A stretch of 64,000 bases of DNA from Paraburkholderia phytofirmans OLGA172 (GCF_001634365.1 NZ_CP014579.1:1054001-1118000); one strand, 5' to 3'; positions 26,615 to 36,388 are shown, numbered from the stretch's first letter. Translations and numbers: made by a program. Notes: a model not told the origin generated them from the sequence alone.

Positions 26615-27556
26615 ATGACTGTCAGACCTGACGTTGGCAAGTGGATGACCGATCATCATGTTGTCTGGATGGACGGCGACGAGCTGTTGTGCCGTGTCCC
26701 CTTCACAGGGGTTGACTGGACGATGCTCGAGGAGATGGTTTTACACGAGGCGCCAGTGGCCTGCGCGCACGAAGACGAGGCACAACGATCCGCAAGGCCG
26801 GCGCCTGCCGCTGTTAACCTGGTTCGGCAACCCGTGCACCGACGCTTCGAGGTGTACGCCCAACTGAATCCCGGCGCACGTGCCGTGAAGTTCAACCAGT
26901 CCGAACTCACCTATGGCGAACTGGACAGTCAGGCAGATGGACTGGCCGTTCTCCTGCAGGCCCAGGGACTGGGCCCCGGCGATCTGTGTGCCATCTGCAT
27001 GCAGGGATCGTTGGCGATGGTGCGCGCGATTCTGGCGGTGCTGAAAGCTGGCGGGGCCTGTTTGCCACTGGACCCGACGCTCCACGACGCGCGGATTGCA
27101 GCCACGCTCAGCGCTTCGAACGCAAGAACCGTGATCACCCAGGAAGCGTTCTCGGACCGGTTCGCCGGGACGAACGCGCAGATCATTTACTGCGGTGAGC
27201 AAACCGATGATTTGCCATGTTCATGGCCTCTGGATTGTCTGACTGAAGACGTTTCGCCGGCCTGCGCAATTTGCAGGTTTTCCGAGGTGGACTGTCCGGT
27301 CATCGTGGTGAAAGACCACGCAAACGTGATCGACGGGCTGGAGTCGATGCAAGAGATCAGCCCGATCGGCCAGGGCGATTCCCTATTGCAGAGCTCTGAT
27401 TACGCTTTTGACGCCAGCGTATGGGAATTTCTTTGGCCGCTGACCCACGGGGCGCGATTGGTGATTCTGCCGGCGCGGGAAAAGATGGATCTCGAGCGAA
27501 TACGGCAACTCATCGTTCAAGAGCGCATCACCGTCATGCACGTCAACTTACGATGA
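26615..27556 (+). CDS. Degenerate, truncated NRPS-type adenylation-domain protein
   Basis: 313 aa (an ATG at 26606 would add three). A ~70-aa unrecognised leader precedes an AMP-binding fold: core A1 (LTYGELDSQADGLA), A2 (LKAGGACLPLDPT), and A4-like FDASVWEFLWPLTHGARLVI. The ATP-binding A3 loop, normally TSGSTGxPKG, is replaced by CRFSEVDCPVIVVKDHANV, and the protein stops right after ITVMHVNL, before A5-A10 and any carrier protein. It therefore cannot be a normal acyl/amino-acid activating enzyme. The frame is nevertheless intact for more than 900 bp and ends only 13 bp before the megasynthase start, so it may have been kept for another role, or be a recent relic. Confidence 0.75.
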   Translation: MTVRPDVGKWMTDHHVVWMDGDELLCRVPFTGVDWTMLEEMVLHEAPVACAHEDEAQRSARPAPAAVNLVRQPVHRRFEVYAQLNPGARAVKFNQSELTYGELDSQADGLAVLLQAQGLGPGDLCAICMQGSLAMVRAILAVLKAGGACLPLDPTLHDARIAATLSASNARTVITQEAFSDRFAGTNAQIIYCGEQTDDLPCSWPLDCLTEDVSPACAICRFSEVDCPVIVVKDHANVIDGLESMQEISPIGQGDSLLQSSDYAFDASVWEFLWPLTHGARLVILPAREKMDLERIRQLIVQERITVMHVNLR

Positions 27557-27569
27557 AGAGGTTGGTCTC

Positions 27570-30500
27570 ATGAGAGCAGCTCGATTGAAATCTGTGCCGG
27601 TGGTGGCGATTACACCGTCGCATCGGCTGACACCCGGGATCGCGATTGGCGCGTGCAGGGCCGGGGCATCAGGCGTGCTGGACCTGGGCATCCGCAGGGA
27701 GTCGCCGGACATCAAGGCGGCGCTGGCCGAGTTGACCCGCGCGGCGGGTAGCGCGGAGCACTGGGGGATTCGCTGGGATACCCTGGGGGAAGCGTCGAAA
27801 GACCTCACACGCCTCGCGGAAATCGTCGGCTCGCTCGCGCCTGTACCCGTTCTGGTGCTGGCCGGCCTCACGGCCGAAGACGCCACGCGGGTCCACGAAG
27901 CCGCGAAGCGGCTAGGACGCGAAGTCATCCTGGAAGTGCACGATCTGGCTACGGCGCGTGCGGCACAGGCGGCGGGCTATGACGGACTCGTTGTCAAAGG
28001 GCATGAGTCTGGCGGACGGGTCAGTCCACATTCGTCGTTCATGTTGCTGCAAGAGTTTCATGGGCAACTCAGCATTCCCTACTGGATTCAAGGCGGCGTT
28101 GCCCTGCATAGTGCCGCATCGGCCGTGCTGGCGGGAGCCGCAGGCGTGGTTCTATGCGAGCAGTTGTGGTTGGCCGAAGAAGGGCCATTCACTACGGTCG
28201 AGTCGCGCACACAGTGGGGGCATCTCGATGGCAGTGAAACCTCGTTGATCGGCGCAACTGATGCGCTCTATCGGTTCTTTAGCCGCTCGGGTCGAGGCCG
28301 GCTGCGTGAGCTCGAAGTTGCGGTTGCCAAAGGGGAACCCTGGCAGGAGACCGTGGCGGACGGCCTGGCAGAACCCGACAATGGATTGATCGCCGTCGGA
28401 CAGGATATCGCGTTCGCGGCGCCTCTTGCCAGGCGCTATGGGACGGTTGGACGCGTTATCACCGCCGTTCGCGAAAGCATCGCTGAGTGCCTGGAAAGGG
28501 CGGCTGCGCAGACTCCCCTTGTACCGGGTTCAGCGCTTGCAACACTGCATGGAACACGTTTCCCGATTGTTCAAGGACCGATGACGCGGGTCAGCGACGT
28601 CGGATCCTTTGCAAAAGCCGTGGCCGACGGGGGCGCACTTCCGTTCATGGCGCTGGCCGTTCTGCGTGGCCCGCAGGTGCGTGCGATGCTGACCCGAACC
28701 AAGGAGCTGATCGGCGATCTGCCTTGGGGCGTAGGCATACTCGGCTTCATACCCCTCGAGTTACGCCAGCAGCAGCTCGACATCGTACGGGAGGTCAAGC
28801 CGCCATTCGCGATCATCGCGGGCGGTCGGCCTAGCCAGGCGCGCGAACTGGAGGACGTCGGTATTACCACGTATCTGCATGTACCTTCGCCGGGCTTACT
28901 GCGCGGCTTTCTGGCGGACGGCGCGCGCAGATTCGTGTTCGAGGGCAGCGAATGCGGCGGTCATACGGGCCCCCGCACCAGCTTTATCCTTTGGGAATCC
29001 GCGATCGAGATCCTGACGAGCGCCGACATCAAGGATCCAGAATCGGTTCAAGTCCTGTTTGCGGGTGGCATCCACGACGCGATGTCTGCGGCCATGGTGT
29101 CCGTGCTGGCCTCGCCCCTGGTCGCGCGCGGCATGAAGGTGGGCGTGCTCATGGGCACGGCTTATCTCTTCACCCATGAGATCGTCCGCGCCGGAGCGAT
29201 CGTAGAGGAGTTCCAGCAGCAGGCCGTCGATTGTCAGGAAACAGCGCTGTTGCAATCTGGCGTCGGAATTTACACGCGCTGCGCGCAGACGCCGTTCTGC
29301 GATGAGTTTGAAGGGGTGCGGCGCGAGCTCGTTCTGGCATCGAAGTCCGAAGACGAGACCTTGATGGCGCTGGAGTTGATGAACATCGGCAGGTTGCGCA
29401 TCGCAGCCAAGGGGATCGCGCACAACAGCGATCCCGCCTCCCAGAGTGGTGACGATCGCTACGTCAACGTCGATAGCGAAACCCAGCGTCGCGAAGGCAT
29501 GTACATGTTGGGCGAAGTGGCACGGCTAAGAAGTCGCACGTGCAGCATCGCCGAACTTCACGCTTCCGTATCGACGGGCAGCGAAGCACTGCTGAGGCAT
29601 CGCAAAGCGCGCAGCATACAGCTGCCTCCTCGGTCCCGTCGCGAGGATATCGCCATTGTCGGGATGGCTTGCCTGTTTCCTCGCGCGGAAGGACTGCGTG
29701 ACTATTGGCAAAACATTTTGCGGGGGGTGGACGCGATCCGGGAGGTGACTGACGATCGGTGGAGCGTAGCCGATCTGTTTGATCCAAAGCGCGGTACGCC
29801 GGACAAGGTCTATTCGAAGTGGGGCGGATTTGTCGACGATATCCAGTTTGATCCGCAGCGGTATGGGATTGCACCGGCGAGTCTGGCCTCCATCGAGCCT
29901 GTGCAACTTCTCGCGCTGGAGGTCGCAAGGCAGGCACTGGAAGACGCGGGATTCGATCGCCGCCCGTTCCCTCGTGAAAAGACGGCGACGATCTTCGCGG
30001 TAGGCGGGATGAACGACCTGGGCACGATCTTCAATTTTCGCACGCTCTTGCCTCAATACCTCGCCAAGGTGCCGGACCTTCCCGAGCAGACCCGCAAGCA
30101 CATCCTGGATGCGCTGTTCAGGGATGAACTGCCGAAATGGACCGAGGACACCTTCCCGGGCATCCTCGGTAACGTGGTCTCCGGTCGGGTAGCCAATCGC
30201 CTCGACCTGGGCGGAGCCAACTTTACGGTGGACGCTGCCTGTGCTGCGTCACTCGCGGCGCTCGATGCGGGCATCAGGCAGTTGCGCAACCACGATGCCG
30301 ATGTCGCGCTGGTGGGCGGAGTCGATGGTACAAACAGTCCAATCGGTTATATGTGTTTCGCGCAAACCCATGCTCTTTCGCCACGCGGACGCTCGAGACC
30401 TTTCGACGAGACCGCGGACGGTATTGCGATCAGCGAAGGGGTGGGGGCTGTGGTGCTCAAGCGCGTGAGCGATGCGGAGCGCGACGGTGACCGGATCTAC

Positions 30501-33500
30501 GCGGTCATCCGGGGAATCGGCAGCTCGAGCGACGGGCGCAACCGCAGCTTGACGGCACCTCATCCTCCCGGCCAGGTAACGGCCTTGAAGCGGGCGTACG
30601 CCGATGGCGACGTGGACCCCGCGACCGTCACGCTGATTGAAGCACACGGCACAGGCACAGCACTGGGCGACAAATCGGAGATCGAGTCACTCAACCTTGC
30701 CTTTGGCGAGGCATCGCTCGCGACGCAAGTTTGCGCGGTCGGGTCGGTGAAGTCGATGATCGGCCACACCAAGGTGGCGGCCGGCCTGGCAGGCCTGATC
30801 AAAGCCGCGCTTGCCCTCAAGCACCGTGTGTTGCCGCCGACGCTGGGCGTCGACAAGCCCGCGAGCGGGATCGATTTCGCCAGGTCGCCGTTTTACATCA
30901 ATACCGAGACGCGGCCATGGCTGCACGACGGCCGGAATCATCCGCGGCACTGCGGCGTCAGCGCGTTCGGCTTCGGCGGGACAAACTTCCATGCCGTGCT
31001 GGCGGAGTACACCGGGGCCTATCGTGACTCCGATGCGGTCGATCTGAATCCCCGTGACGGCGAAATCTTCGCGTTCGCGGGCGCCACCCGCGCCGAGATC
31101 GAAAGTGACGTGCGGCGTATGTTGCAAGGGCTGGAGCACGCGGAACAGATTGACCTCGCCCAGCTTGCGTATTCGCTTTACCGGGAGCAGCACGTCGTGC
31201 GGCGCGCAAATGGCGGGCAGCCTTGCCGGCTTACACTGCTGGCCGCTTCGGTCGTGGATCTCAAACAGAAGCTGTTACGCGTTCTCGAACTGCTGCCCAG
31301 GCACGCGGAGATTACGCAGCCGCCCGGTATCTACTATCGGGAAACAGCCGACAAGGCAGGCGGGGTCTGTTTCCTCTTTCCTGGACAAGGTTCGCAGCGT
31401 ATCAATATGCTGCGCGATCTGGCGGTGGCGCTGCCCGCACTGCACGAGTGCTTTGCAGATGACCGGGTCAGGCGCGGCGAAGACCCCAGCCAGCCGATAT
31501 CGCGCTTTATCTATCCACTGCCCGCTTTCAGCGACGCGGAGCGCGAGGCTCAGCAGCAGGCCCTGAATGCGACCGAAATTGCTCAGCCTGCGTTAGGCAT
31601 GGTCGAAATGGCGGCGTTCCAGGTGCTCACTGGCTACGGTTTGCGTCCCGACTTTGTCGCAGGTCACAGCTACGGTGAATATGTCGCGCTGTGCGCCGCG
31701 GGAGCGATCACGTATGACGACCTGCTGCACCTGTCGCGGTTCCGCGGGCGGCTGTCTGCGAGCGCGCCACCGGGAGCGATGGCGGCGCTCGATGGCGACG
31801 GTGAGCAGGTGGCGGCCGCGATCGCCCAGCACGGTCTTGAGGTGAGCATTGCCAATCTGAACGCACCGGACCAGACCATCATCGCCGGAAAGACCGAGGC
31901 GATCGACGCGGCGGTGACGTGCTTGAGTCAAGCGTCGCTGCGTGTCAAGAAGCTGCCCGTGAGCGCTGCATTTCATTGCGAAATCATGGCCGGCGCGCGC
32001 GACACGCTGGCGGGTGAACTGGCAACGGTCGAGTTCCGTTCGCCGACGATCCCTGTGTACAGCAACACCACTTGCCGCCCCTATCCACAGACGAGCGATG
32101 AGGTGCGCGCGCTCCTCGCGAAGCACATTGCGGAGCCTGTCAGGTTCAGGGACGAAATTGACGCACTCTACGAAGCTGGCGCCCGGGTGTTCATCGAATG
32201 TGGTCCCGGCCTTGTGCTAGGTGGGTTGGTCGACCGTATCCTGGCCGACAGAACGCACACGACCCTGGCTATCGACGCACCGGGTCGACCCGGTTGGCTG
32301 CAACTCGCGCAATTGCTGACCCAGGCTGTGGCGATCGGGCTCCCGGTGCGGCTTGACACGTGGTTCGCCGGTCGCGGCCTGGTTGAATGTAGTCCGGAGG
32401 AGGTCTTTGCCGAGGCGGGCAAGCGGGCTGCCCCAGGACCACTGGTGTGGCGAGTCAACGCGGCTCGCGCACAACCATGGCACGGACCCCAACGAAAGGC
32501 GGCGCAACCTCGCAAAGCTCCGGGCGTGACGGAAATTGCCGCACCAGTGGTCGAAGCCCGTCCTTCCCGCACGGCGGAGTCACCCGTCGAAGCCCGTCCT
32601 TCCCGCACGGCGGAGTCACCCGTCGAAGCCCCCAAGCCAACGTTGATAGCGACTCGACACCTGGAGAGTCCATCCATCAGCGACAGGAGAAACGCAATGA
32701 AAGCAGATACTGTATCAAGCGACGGGCCAATGGCGACTGGCGCCGGCCCCCAACCTGCAGGCGCCCGCTGCTCGGAGTCCGAGTTCGCGCAGATCCAGTA
32801 CGGTGTCGGGCGGCTCCTCGACCTGCAATGCGAGCAGCAGCAGAGCCTGCGCCATTTTCTGGATTTCCAGGCACAGCTGATCGGGGTCCAACTGCTGCAC
32901 TCGCCGCAGCACGTGGGGCAACCCATGGCGATACCTGTTCAGGTGAGCGCAGCGAATCTCGCGCCCCCTCCGCGTGCACAGGCGGAGGCTGTCCCTTCCG
33001 TGGCTCCGATGATCCTCAGTGCGGCTCCGCCCACCCCGGTATTGCCCAAACAGTTGGTCGCTTCCAGTACGAGTGAGCCGACTCTGGAGTTCGCGGGTTC
33101 CATCGAGGCCCCCGAACCCGTGGCCGCGCCGCTCGAAAGCGGGCCCGCTGCGACGCGTAGCAATGGCAGCCTGCCGCCGAGCCATGCTTCGGCTGCCGAA
33201 TTCAAGGCTGACCTGCTAAGCACGGTATCGGAACGCACGGGATATCCTGCCGACATGCTGGATCTCGACGCACATATGGAGGCCGACCTCGGCATCGATT
33301 CCATCAAGCGGATCGAGATTTTCAGTGGCCTCACGAGCAAATACAACCTGCTTGGCGAGCGCAACGAAGAAGCGGTCATCGAGGAGCTGTCGGGGCTCAA
33401 GACCCTGAACGAGGTTATGGGGTGGTACGAGCAGTTACTGGGCGGCGCAGTTGCCGCTGAGCTGGGAGTGATGTCCCCAAAAAAAGCTCAGACTCCACTG

Positions 33501-35162
33501 TCCACGTTCAATGAGACGGTGGAGTCCAAAATCGATACGACGCAGACCGATCCGGTGCAGTGCTATACGGTCCAGCCGATTGCTGCACACTTTGATGATG
33601 GCGTCGGCGTAACCGATTTTCCGGCCGGTTACCCGATCCTGTTGATCGGCGATGAGACGCCGCTAGGCAACGCGTTCAAGAGCGCGCTGAGGCGTGGCGG
33701 CCACTCTGTACGCCAGCTCATACCGGGCAAAGCGACACGCGTGCTGGATGAGGGCCGCTATGAAGTCGATTTCTCGTCGCTCGAGTCCGTGCAGCAGCTT
33801 CGCGAACTGCTCGCTGGCTCGGCTGAACCGGTCGGCACACTGATCAATTTGATGGGGGCGTCCGGTGACAGCGATGCGCGTGGCCACCATCAACAGGATG
33901 GGCGTGCGTTGTTTTTGCTGTTGAAAGTATTCGAGAGGGATCTGAAAAACAGCGCTCAGGGCGGCGCGGGCTGGATAGTCAACGTGACCTCCTTCGACGG
34001 ACAGTTTGGCCTCAGTCAGTCGCGCGCGTTTGCAGCTGAAAGCGCTGGCATTCTGGGTGTCGCAAAGTCCGTCGCGCGAGAGTGGTCGACGGTCCGCGTG
34101 AAGTGCATCGACGTCGCGCCCGGGCTGGAGCCAGACTGGCTGGCGGCGCAGGTGCTGGCTGAGATGCGCAGCGGGCAACCGGGTGTCGAAGTCGGGTACA
34201 CGGGGCAGGGACGCTGGCGGCTTGACCTGAAAAACCATGACGTGCTCCGTCAGGACCTGTCCAGATTGACCCTGGATCCCGACGCGGTGGTGCTGGTCAC
34301 CGGCGGCGCCTACGGCATCACCGCGGACGTTACCCGCGCGCTCGCCGAAAAGTATCGTCCAAGGTTGATTGTGGTCGGACGCAGCGCACTGCCAGAGGAC
34401 GAAGCGGAGACGATTTTCGACATCGAGGATCCGGCCGAACTGAAGCAGTTCCTGATCCGGGACATGCGAGCCCGGCACGGCAAGGTGACCCCGGCGGAGG
34501 TCGACCGCGCACTCAAACGGGTGATAAGGGACCGCGAGATCCGGGCCAATCTGGCCGCGATGCGAGCGACGGGCGCCCAGGTCGAATATCACAGCCTTGA
34601 CGTGCGCGACCGGGTCGCGTTCGGCAACCTGATCGACGATGTCTATGCGCGCTGTGGCCGCATCGATGGCGTCCTGCATGGCGCAGGCGTGATTAGCGAC
34701 AAGCTGATTGCGGACAAGTCCGTCGAATCGTTCGACGCCGTGTTCGATACCAAGGTGACTCCGGCACTCGTGCTGGAGAGCAAGCTGCGCCCGTCGAGCC
34801 TGAAGTTCATCGTGTTTTTCTCGTCGGTCACCGGTCGCTTCGGCAACGTCGGTCAGTGCGATTACAGCGCTGCCAATGAGGTGTTGAACAAACTGGCCAA
34901 CCGGCTCTGTCATACCTGGCCGCATGTCCATGCCGTCTCGATCAACTGGGGGCCGTGGGATGCGGGCATGGTCAGCGACGAGTTGCGCAAACTCTATGCG
35001 GCACGATCCATCCGGCCAATACCGGCTGAGCTTGGGCGGCGCCATTTTCTTGACGAATTGGAGCGTGGGGCGAGCGGCAAACCCGAACTCGTCATTTCGT
35101 CGAGCATCCAGCAAATCGCCACGCTGCGCCTTGGCCACGAAAAAGGAGCATCAATCAAATGA
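27570..35162 (+). CDS. PUFA-synthase-like type I megasynthase: NMO-NMO-KS-AT-ACP-(pseudo-KR)-KR
   Basis: 2530 aa. Order: a first nitronate-monooxygenase-like TIM barrel (about 8-260; KGHESGGRVSP), a second, better conserved one (about 310-620; GTRFPIVQGPM, EGSECGGHTGPRTSF, FAGGIHDAMSA), KS (about 690-1140; VDAACAAS, Cys 891; EAHGTGT; GSVKSMIGHTKVAAG), AT (about 1260-1560; GHSYGEY, Ser 1367), a repeat-containing linker, ACP (about 1870-1945; LGIDSIKR, Ser 1911), a Rossmann-like half domain, and KR (about 2230-2480; VTGGAYGITADV, YSAAN). The KS type, the LGIDSIKR carrier motif and the FMN reductase-like barrels recall PfaA/PfaD-type and heterocyst-glycolipid synthases. No thioesterase. It overlaps the next gene by 4 bp. 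Expected product: a (hydroxy)acyl chain. Confidence 0.88.
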   Translation: MRAARLKSVPVVAITPSHRLTPGIAIGACRAGASGVLDLGIRRESPDIKAALAELTRAAGSAEHWGIRWDTLGEASKDLTRLAEIVGSLAPVPVLVLAGLTAEDATRVHEAAKRLGREVILEVHDLATARAAQAAGYDGLVVKGHESGGRVSPHSSFMLLQEFHGQLSIPYWIQGGVALHSAASAVLAGAAGVVLCEQLWLAEEGPFTTVESRTQWGHLDGSETSLIGATDALYRFFSRSGRGRLRELEVAVAKGEPWQETVADGLAEPDNGLIAVGQDIAFAAPLARRYGTVGRVITAVRESIAECLERAAAQTPLVPGSALATLHGTRFPIVQGPMTRVSDVGSFAKAVADGGALPFMALAVLRGPQVRAMLTRTKELIGDLPWGVGILGFIPLELRQQQLDIVREVKPPFAIIAGGRPSQARELEDVGITTYLHVPSPGLLRGFLADGARRFVFEGSECGGHTGPRTSFILWESAIEILTSADIKDPESVQVLFAGGIHDAMSAAMVSVLASPLVARGMKVGVLMGTAYLFTHEIVRAGAIVEEFQQQAVDCQETALLQSGVGIYTRCAQTPFCDEFEGVRRELVLASKSEDETLMALELMNIGRLRIAAKGIAHNSDPASQSGDDRYVNVDSETQRREGMYMLGEVARLRSRTCSIAELHASVSTGSEALLRHRKARSIQLPPRSRREDIAIVGMACLFPRAEGLRDYWQNILRGVDAIREVTDDRWSVADLFDPKRGTPDKVYSKWGGFVDDIQFDPQRYGIAPASLASIEPVQLLALEVARQALEDAGFDRRPFPREKTATIFAVGGMNDLGTIFNFRTLLPQYLAKVPDLPEQTRKHILDALFRDELPKWTEDTFPGILGNVVSGRVANRLDLGGANFTVDAACAASLAALDAGIRQLRNHDADVALVGGVDGTNSPIGYMCFAQTHALSPRGRSRPFDETADGIAISEGVGAVVLKRVSDAERDGDRIYAVIRGIGSSSDGRNRSLTAPHPPGQVTALKRAYADGDVDPATVTLIEAHGTGTALGDKSEIESLNLAFGEASLATQVCAVGSVKSMIGHTKVAAGLAGLIKAALALKHRVLPPTLGVDKPASGIDFARSPFYINTETRPWLHDGRNHPRHCGVSAFGFGGTNFHAVLAEYTGAYRDSDAVDLNPRDGEIFAFAGATRAEIESDVRRMLQGLEHAEQIDLAQLAYSLYREQHVVRRANGGQPCRLTLLAASVVDLKQKLLRVLELLPRHAEITQPPGIYYRETADKAGGVCFLFPGQGSQRINMLRDLAVALPALHECFADDRVRRGEDPSQPISRFIYPLPAFSDAEREAQQQALNATEIAQPALGMVEMAAFQVLTGYGLRPDFVAGHSYGEYVALCAAGAITYDDLLHLSRFRGRLSASAPPGAMAALDGDGEQVAAAIAQHGLEVSIANLNAPDQTIIAGKTEAIDAAVTCLSQASLRVKKLPVSAAFHCEIMAGARDTLAGELATVEFRSPTIPVYSNTTCRPYPQTSDEVRALLAKHIAEPVRFRDEIDALYEAGARVFIECGPGLVLGGLVDRILADRTHTTLAIDAPGRPGWLQLAQLLTQAVAIGLPVRLDTWFAGRGLVECSPEEVFAEAGKRAAPGPLVWRVNAARAQPWHGPQRKAAQPRKAPGVTEIAAPVVEARPSRTAESPVEARPSRTAESPVEAPKPTLIATRHLESPSISDRRNAMKADTVSSDGPMATGAGPQPAGARCSESEFAQIQYGVGRLLDLQCEQQQSLRHFLDFQAQLIGVQLLHSPQHVGQPMAIPVQVSAANLAPPPRAQAEAVPSVAPMILSAAPPTPVLPKQLVASSTSEPTLEFAGSIEAPEPVAAPLESGPAATRSNGSLPPSHASAAEFKADLLSTVSERTGYPADMLDLDAHMEADLGIDSIKRIEIFSGLTSKYNLLGERNEEAVIEELSGLKTLNEVMGWYEQLLGGAVAAELGVMSPKKAQTPLSTFNETVESKIDTTQTDPVQCYTVQPIAAHFDDGVGVTDFPAGYPILLIGDETPLGNAFKSALRRGGHSVRQLIPGKATRVLDEGRYEVDFSSLESVQQLRELLAGSAEPVGTLINLMGASGDSDARGHHQQDGRALFLLLKVFERDLKNSAQGGAGWIVNVTSFDGQFGLSQSRAFAAESAGILGVAKSVAREWSTVRVKCIDVAPGLEPDWLAAQVLAEMRSGQPGVEVGYTGQGRWRLDLKNHDVLRQDLSRLTLDPDAVVLVTGGAYGITADVTRALAEKYRPRLIVVGRSALPEDEAETIFDIEDPAELKQFLIRDMRARHGKVTPAEVDRALKRVIRDREIRANLAAMRATGAQVEYHSLDVRDRVAFGNLIDDVYARCGRIDGVLHGAGVISDKLIADKSVESFDAVFDTKVTPALVLESKLRPSSLKFIVFFSSVTGRFGNVGQCDYSAANEVLNKLANRLCHTWPHVHAVSINWGPWDAGMVSDELRKLYAARSIRPIPAELGRRHFLDELERGASGKPELVISSSIQQIATLRLGHEKGASIK
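32550..32631 (+). repeat. 36-bp direct repeat (2 copies plus a partial third) in the AT-ACP linker
   Basis: Two identical 36-bp units (32550-32585, 32586-32621) and the start of a third encode VEARPSRTAESP twice, then VEAP. In-frame duplication in a Pro/Ala linker, consistent with a flexible hinge or a recombinational fusion scar. Confidence 0.9.
32685..32699 (+). promoter_or_regulatory. Internal Shine-Dalgarno plus in-frame ATG inside the megasynthase gene
   Basis: AGGAGA (32685-32690) stands 6 bases before an in-frame ATG (32697), codon 1710, just behind the 36-bp repeats. It would start a separate ~820-aa protein MKADTVSSDG... carrying a coiled segment, ACP and KR. It looks like the start of a formerly separate gene or a second translation entry point. 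Confidence 0.5.
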
Positions 35163-36388
35163 ACACTTTCGCCAAGCCGGTTCTCACCCACTTCTGGCCG
35201 GCACAAGTTGCCAAGCCCGTGGCACAGCGCATTACCCTGGAAGTCAGCGCCTATGCGTTGGCGATGGGTTACTGCAAGACCCACGACATTCAGAACAAGG
35301 AGGGCGTTCGCCAGGCGATGCGCGACCTGAAGGACAAGTTCTCGAAGTACGCTGTATCGCCCGATCAGATCAGGCGGCGGCAACTCGTGTTCTTCCCGCG
35401 GATCAGGGACATTCGCTTCGTCGATGGCGAGCTGGTCCTCGCCGAACCGACTGCAGAGAACAGGCACCTGCGGTTGCACTCATCCGATATGAAGGATCCC
35501 AAAGGGGCGAATATCCGGGAGCGTCATGAGAGTTATGGAAAGGTGGTCGGTACCTGCCTCGCCGAGATGTACGACGGCATCACCGCTGCGCCCGATGACA
35601 TGATCCACGTGACGAGTACCGGATACCTCGCGCCGAGTCCTGTGGAACGGATGGTCGCAAACAAGGAATGGTTCGATACGACGGTCACTCACAGCTATCA
35701 CATGGGCTGTTACGGCGCCTTTCCCGCCATCAGGATGGCGCACGGCTTTCTGTCGTCCTCGCACTTTGGGGCTACGCCGCCGAAGCAACGTGTGGACGTC
35801 GTCCATACCGAGCTTCTGTCGGCTCACCATAATCTCGAGGACTCCAGCGCGGAAAACATCGTGGCGATGACCCTGTTCGGCGATGGATTCATCAAGTATT
35901 CGGTCTGCTCCGACGAGTACGTGCGAGCGCGAGGACTCCGGGGCCTGAGAATCCTCGCCTTCCGGGAGAACCTGCTCCCGGACTCCGCTGACGACATGAC
36001 CGAAGTGCCTTCGTCGCACCAGTTCCAGATGACCCTGACGATCAGAGTGCCGATCGTCATCAAGCGCCACGTGCGCCGCTTCGTCATAGCGTTGCTGCAA
36101 AGCATCGGAATCGATTTCGAACGCGACAAGCATTCGCTCGTGTTCGCGATTCATCCGGGAGGACCGAGGATCGTCGAGCACATTCAGGACGAGCTTGGAC
36201 TGCGCGATGATCATGTCGTCATCAGCAAGGAAGTCTTCCGTGATAACGGCAACATGACCTCCGCCACGATCCCGCACATCCTCAAACGAATCGTGGAGGA
36301 GAAGGCGATTGCGCCGGGTACGCGTGTCGTATCGCTTGGTTTTGGGCCAGGCTTGACGGTGACCGGACTGGTTATGGAGAAAGTGTGA
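35159..36388 (+). CDS. Type III PKS / KAS III-like condensing enzyme
   Basis: 409 aa, starting with an ATGA overlap on the megasynthase stop. Thiolase fold with the Cys-His-Asn triad: Cys in SYHMGCYGAFPAIRMA, His in FAIHPGGPRIVEHI, Asn in DNGNMTSATIPHI; also TLFGDGFIKYSV and GFGPGLTVTGLVME at the end. The layout resembles the chalcone/stilbene/alkylresorcinol synthase family more than FabH. Such enzymes take an acyl thioester and extend it with malonyl units, often cyclising it to a resorcinol or pyrone. In Azotobacter, alkylresorcinols are made by passing chains from a type I synthase straight to a type III enzyme; the gene coupling here suggests something similar. Confidence 0.8.
   Translation: MNTFAKPVLTHFWPAQVAKPVAQRITLEVSAYALAMGYCKTHDIQNKEGVRQAMRDLKDKFSKYAVSPDQIRRRQLVFFPRIRDIRFVDGELVLAEPTAENRHLRLHSSDMKDPKGANIRERHESYGKVVGTCLAEMYDGITAAPDDMIHVTSTGYLAPSPVERMVANKEWFDTTVTHSYHMGCYGAFPAIRMAHGFLSSSHFGATPPKQRVDVVHTELLSAHHNLEDSSAENIVAMTLFGDGFIKYSVCSDEYVRARGLRGLRILAFRENLLPDSADDMTEVPSSHQFQMTLTIRVPIVIKRHVRRFVIALLQSIGIDFERDKHSLVFAIHPGGPRIVEHIQDELGLRDDHVVISKEVFRDNGNMTSATIPHILKRIVEEKAIAPGTRVVSLGFGPGLTVTGLVMEKV

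Noticed and set aside
26615..27556. Idea that the adenylation fragment is a working loading module for the megasynthase
   Set aside because: The ATP-binding A3 loop and the whole C-terminal subdomain are missing, and no carrier domain follows.
33663..35138. Long minus-strand open frame opposite the KR end of the first megasynthase
   Set aside because: Antisense shadow of the KR region; no domain recognised.
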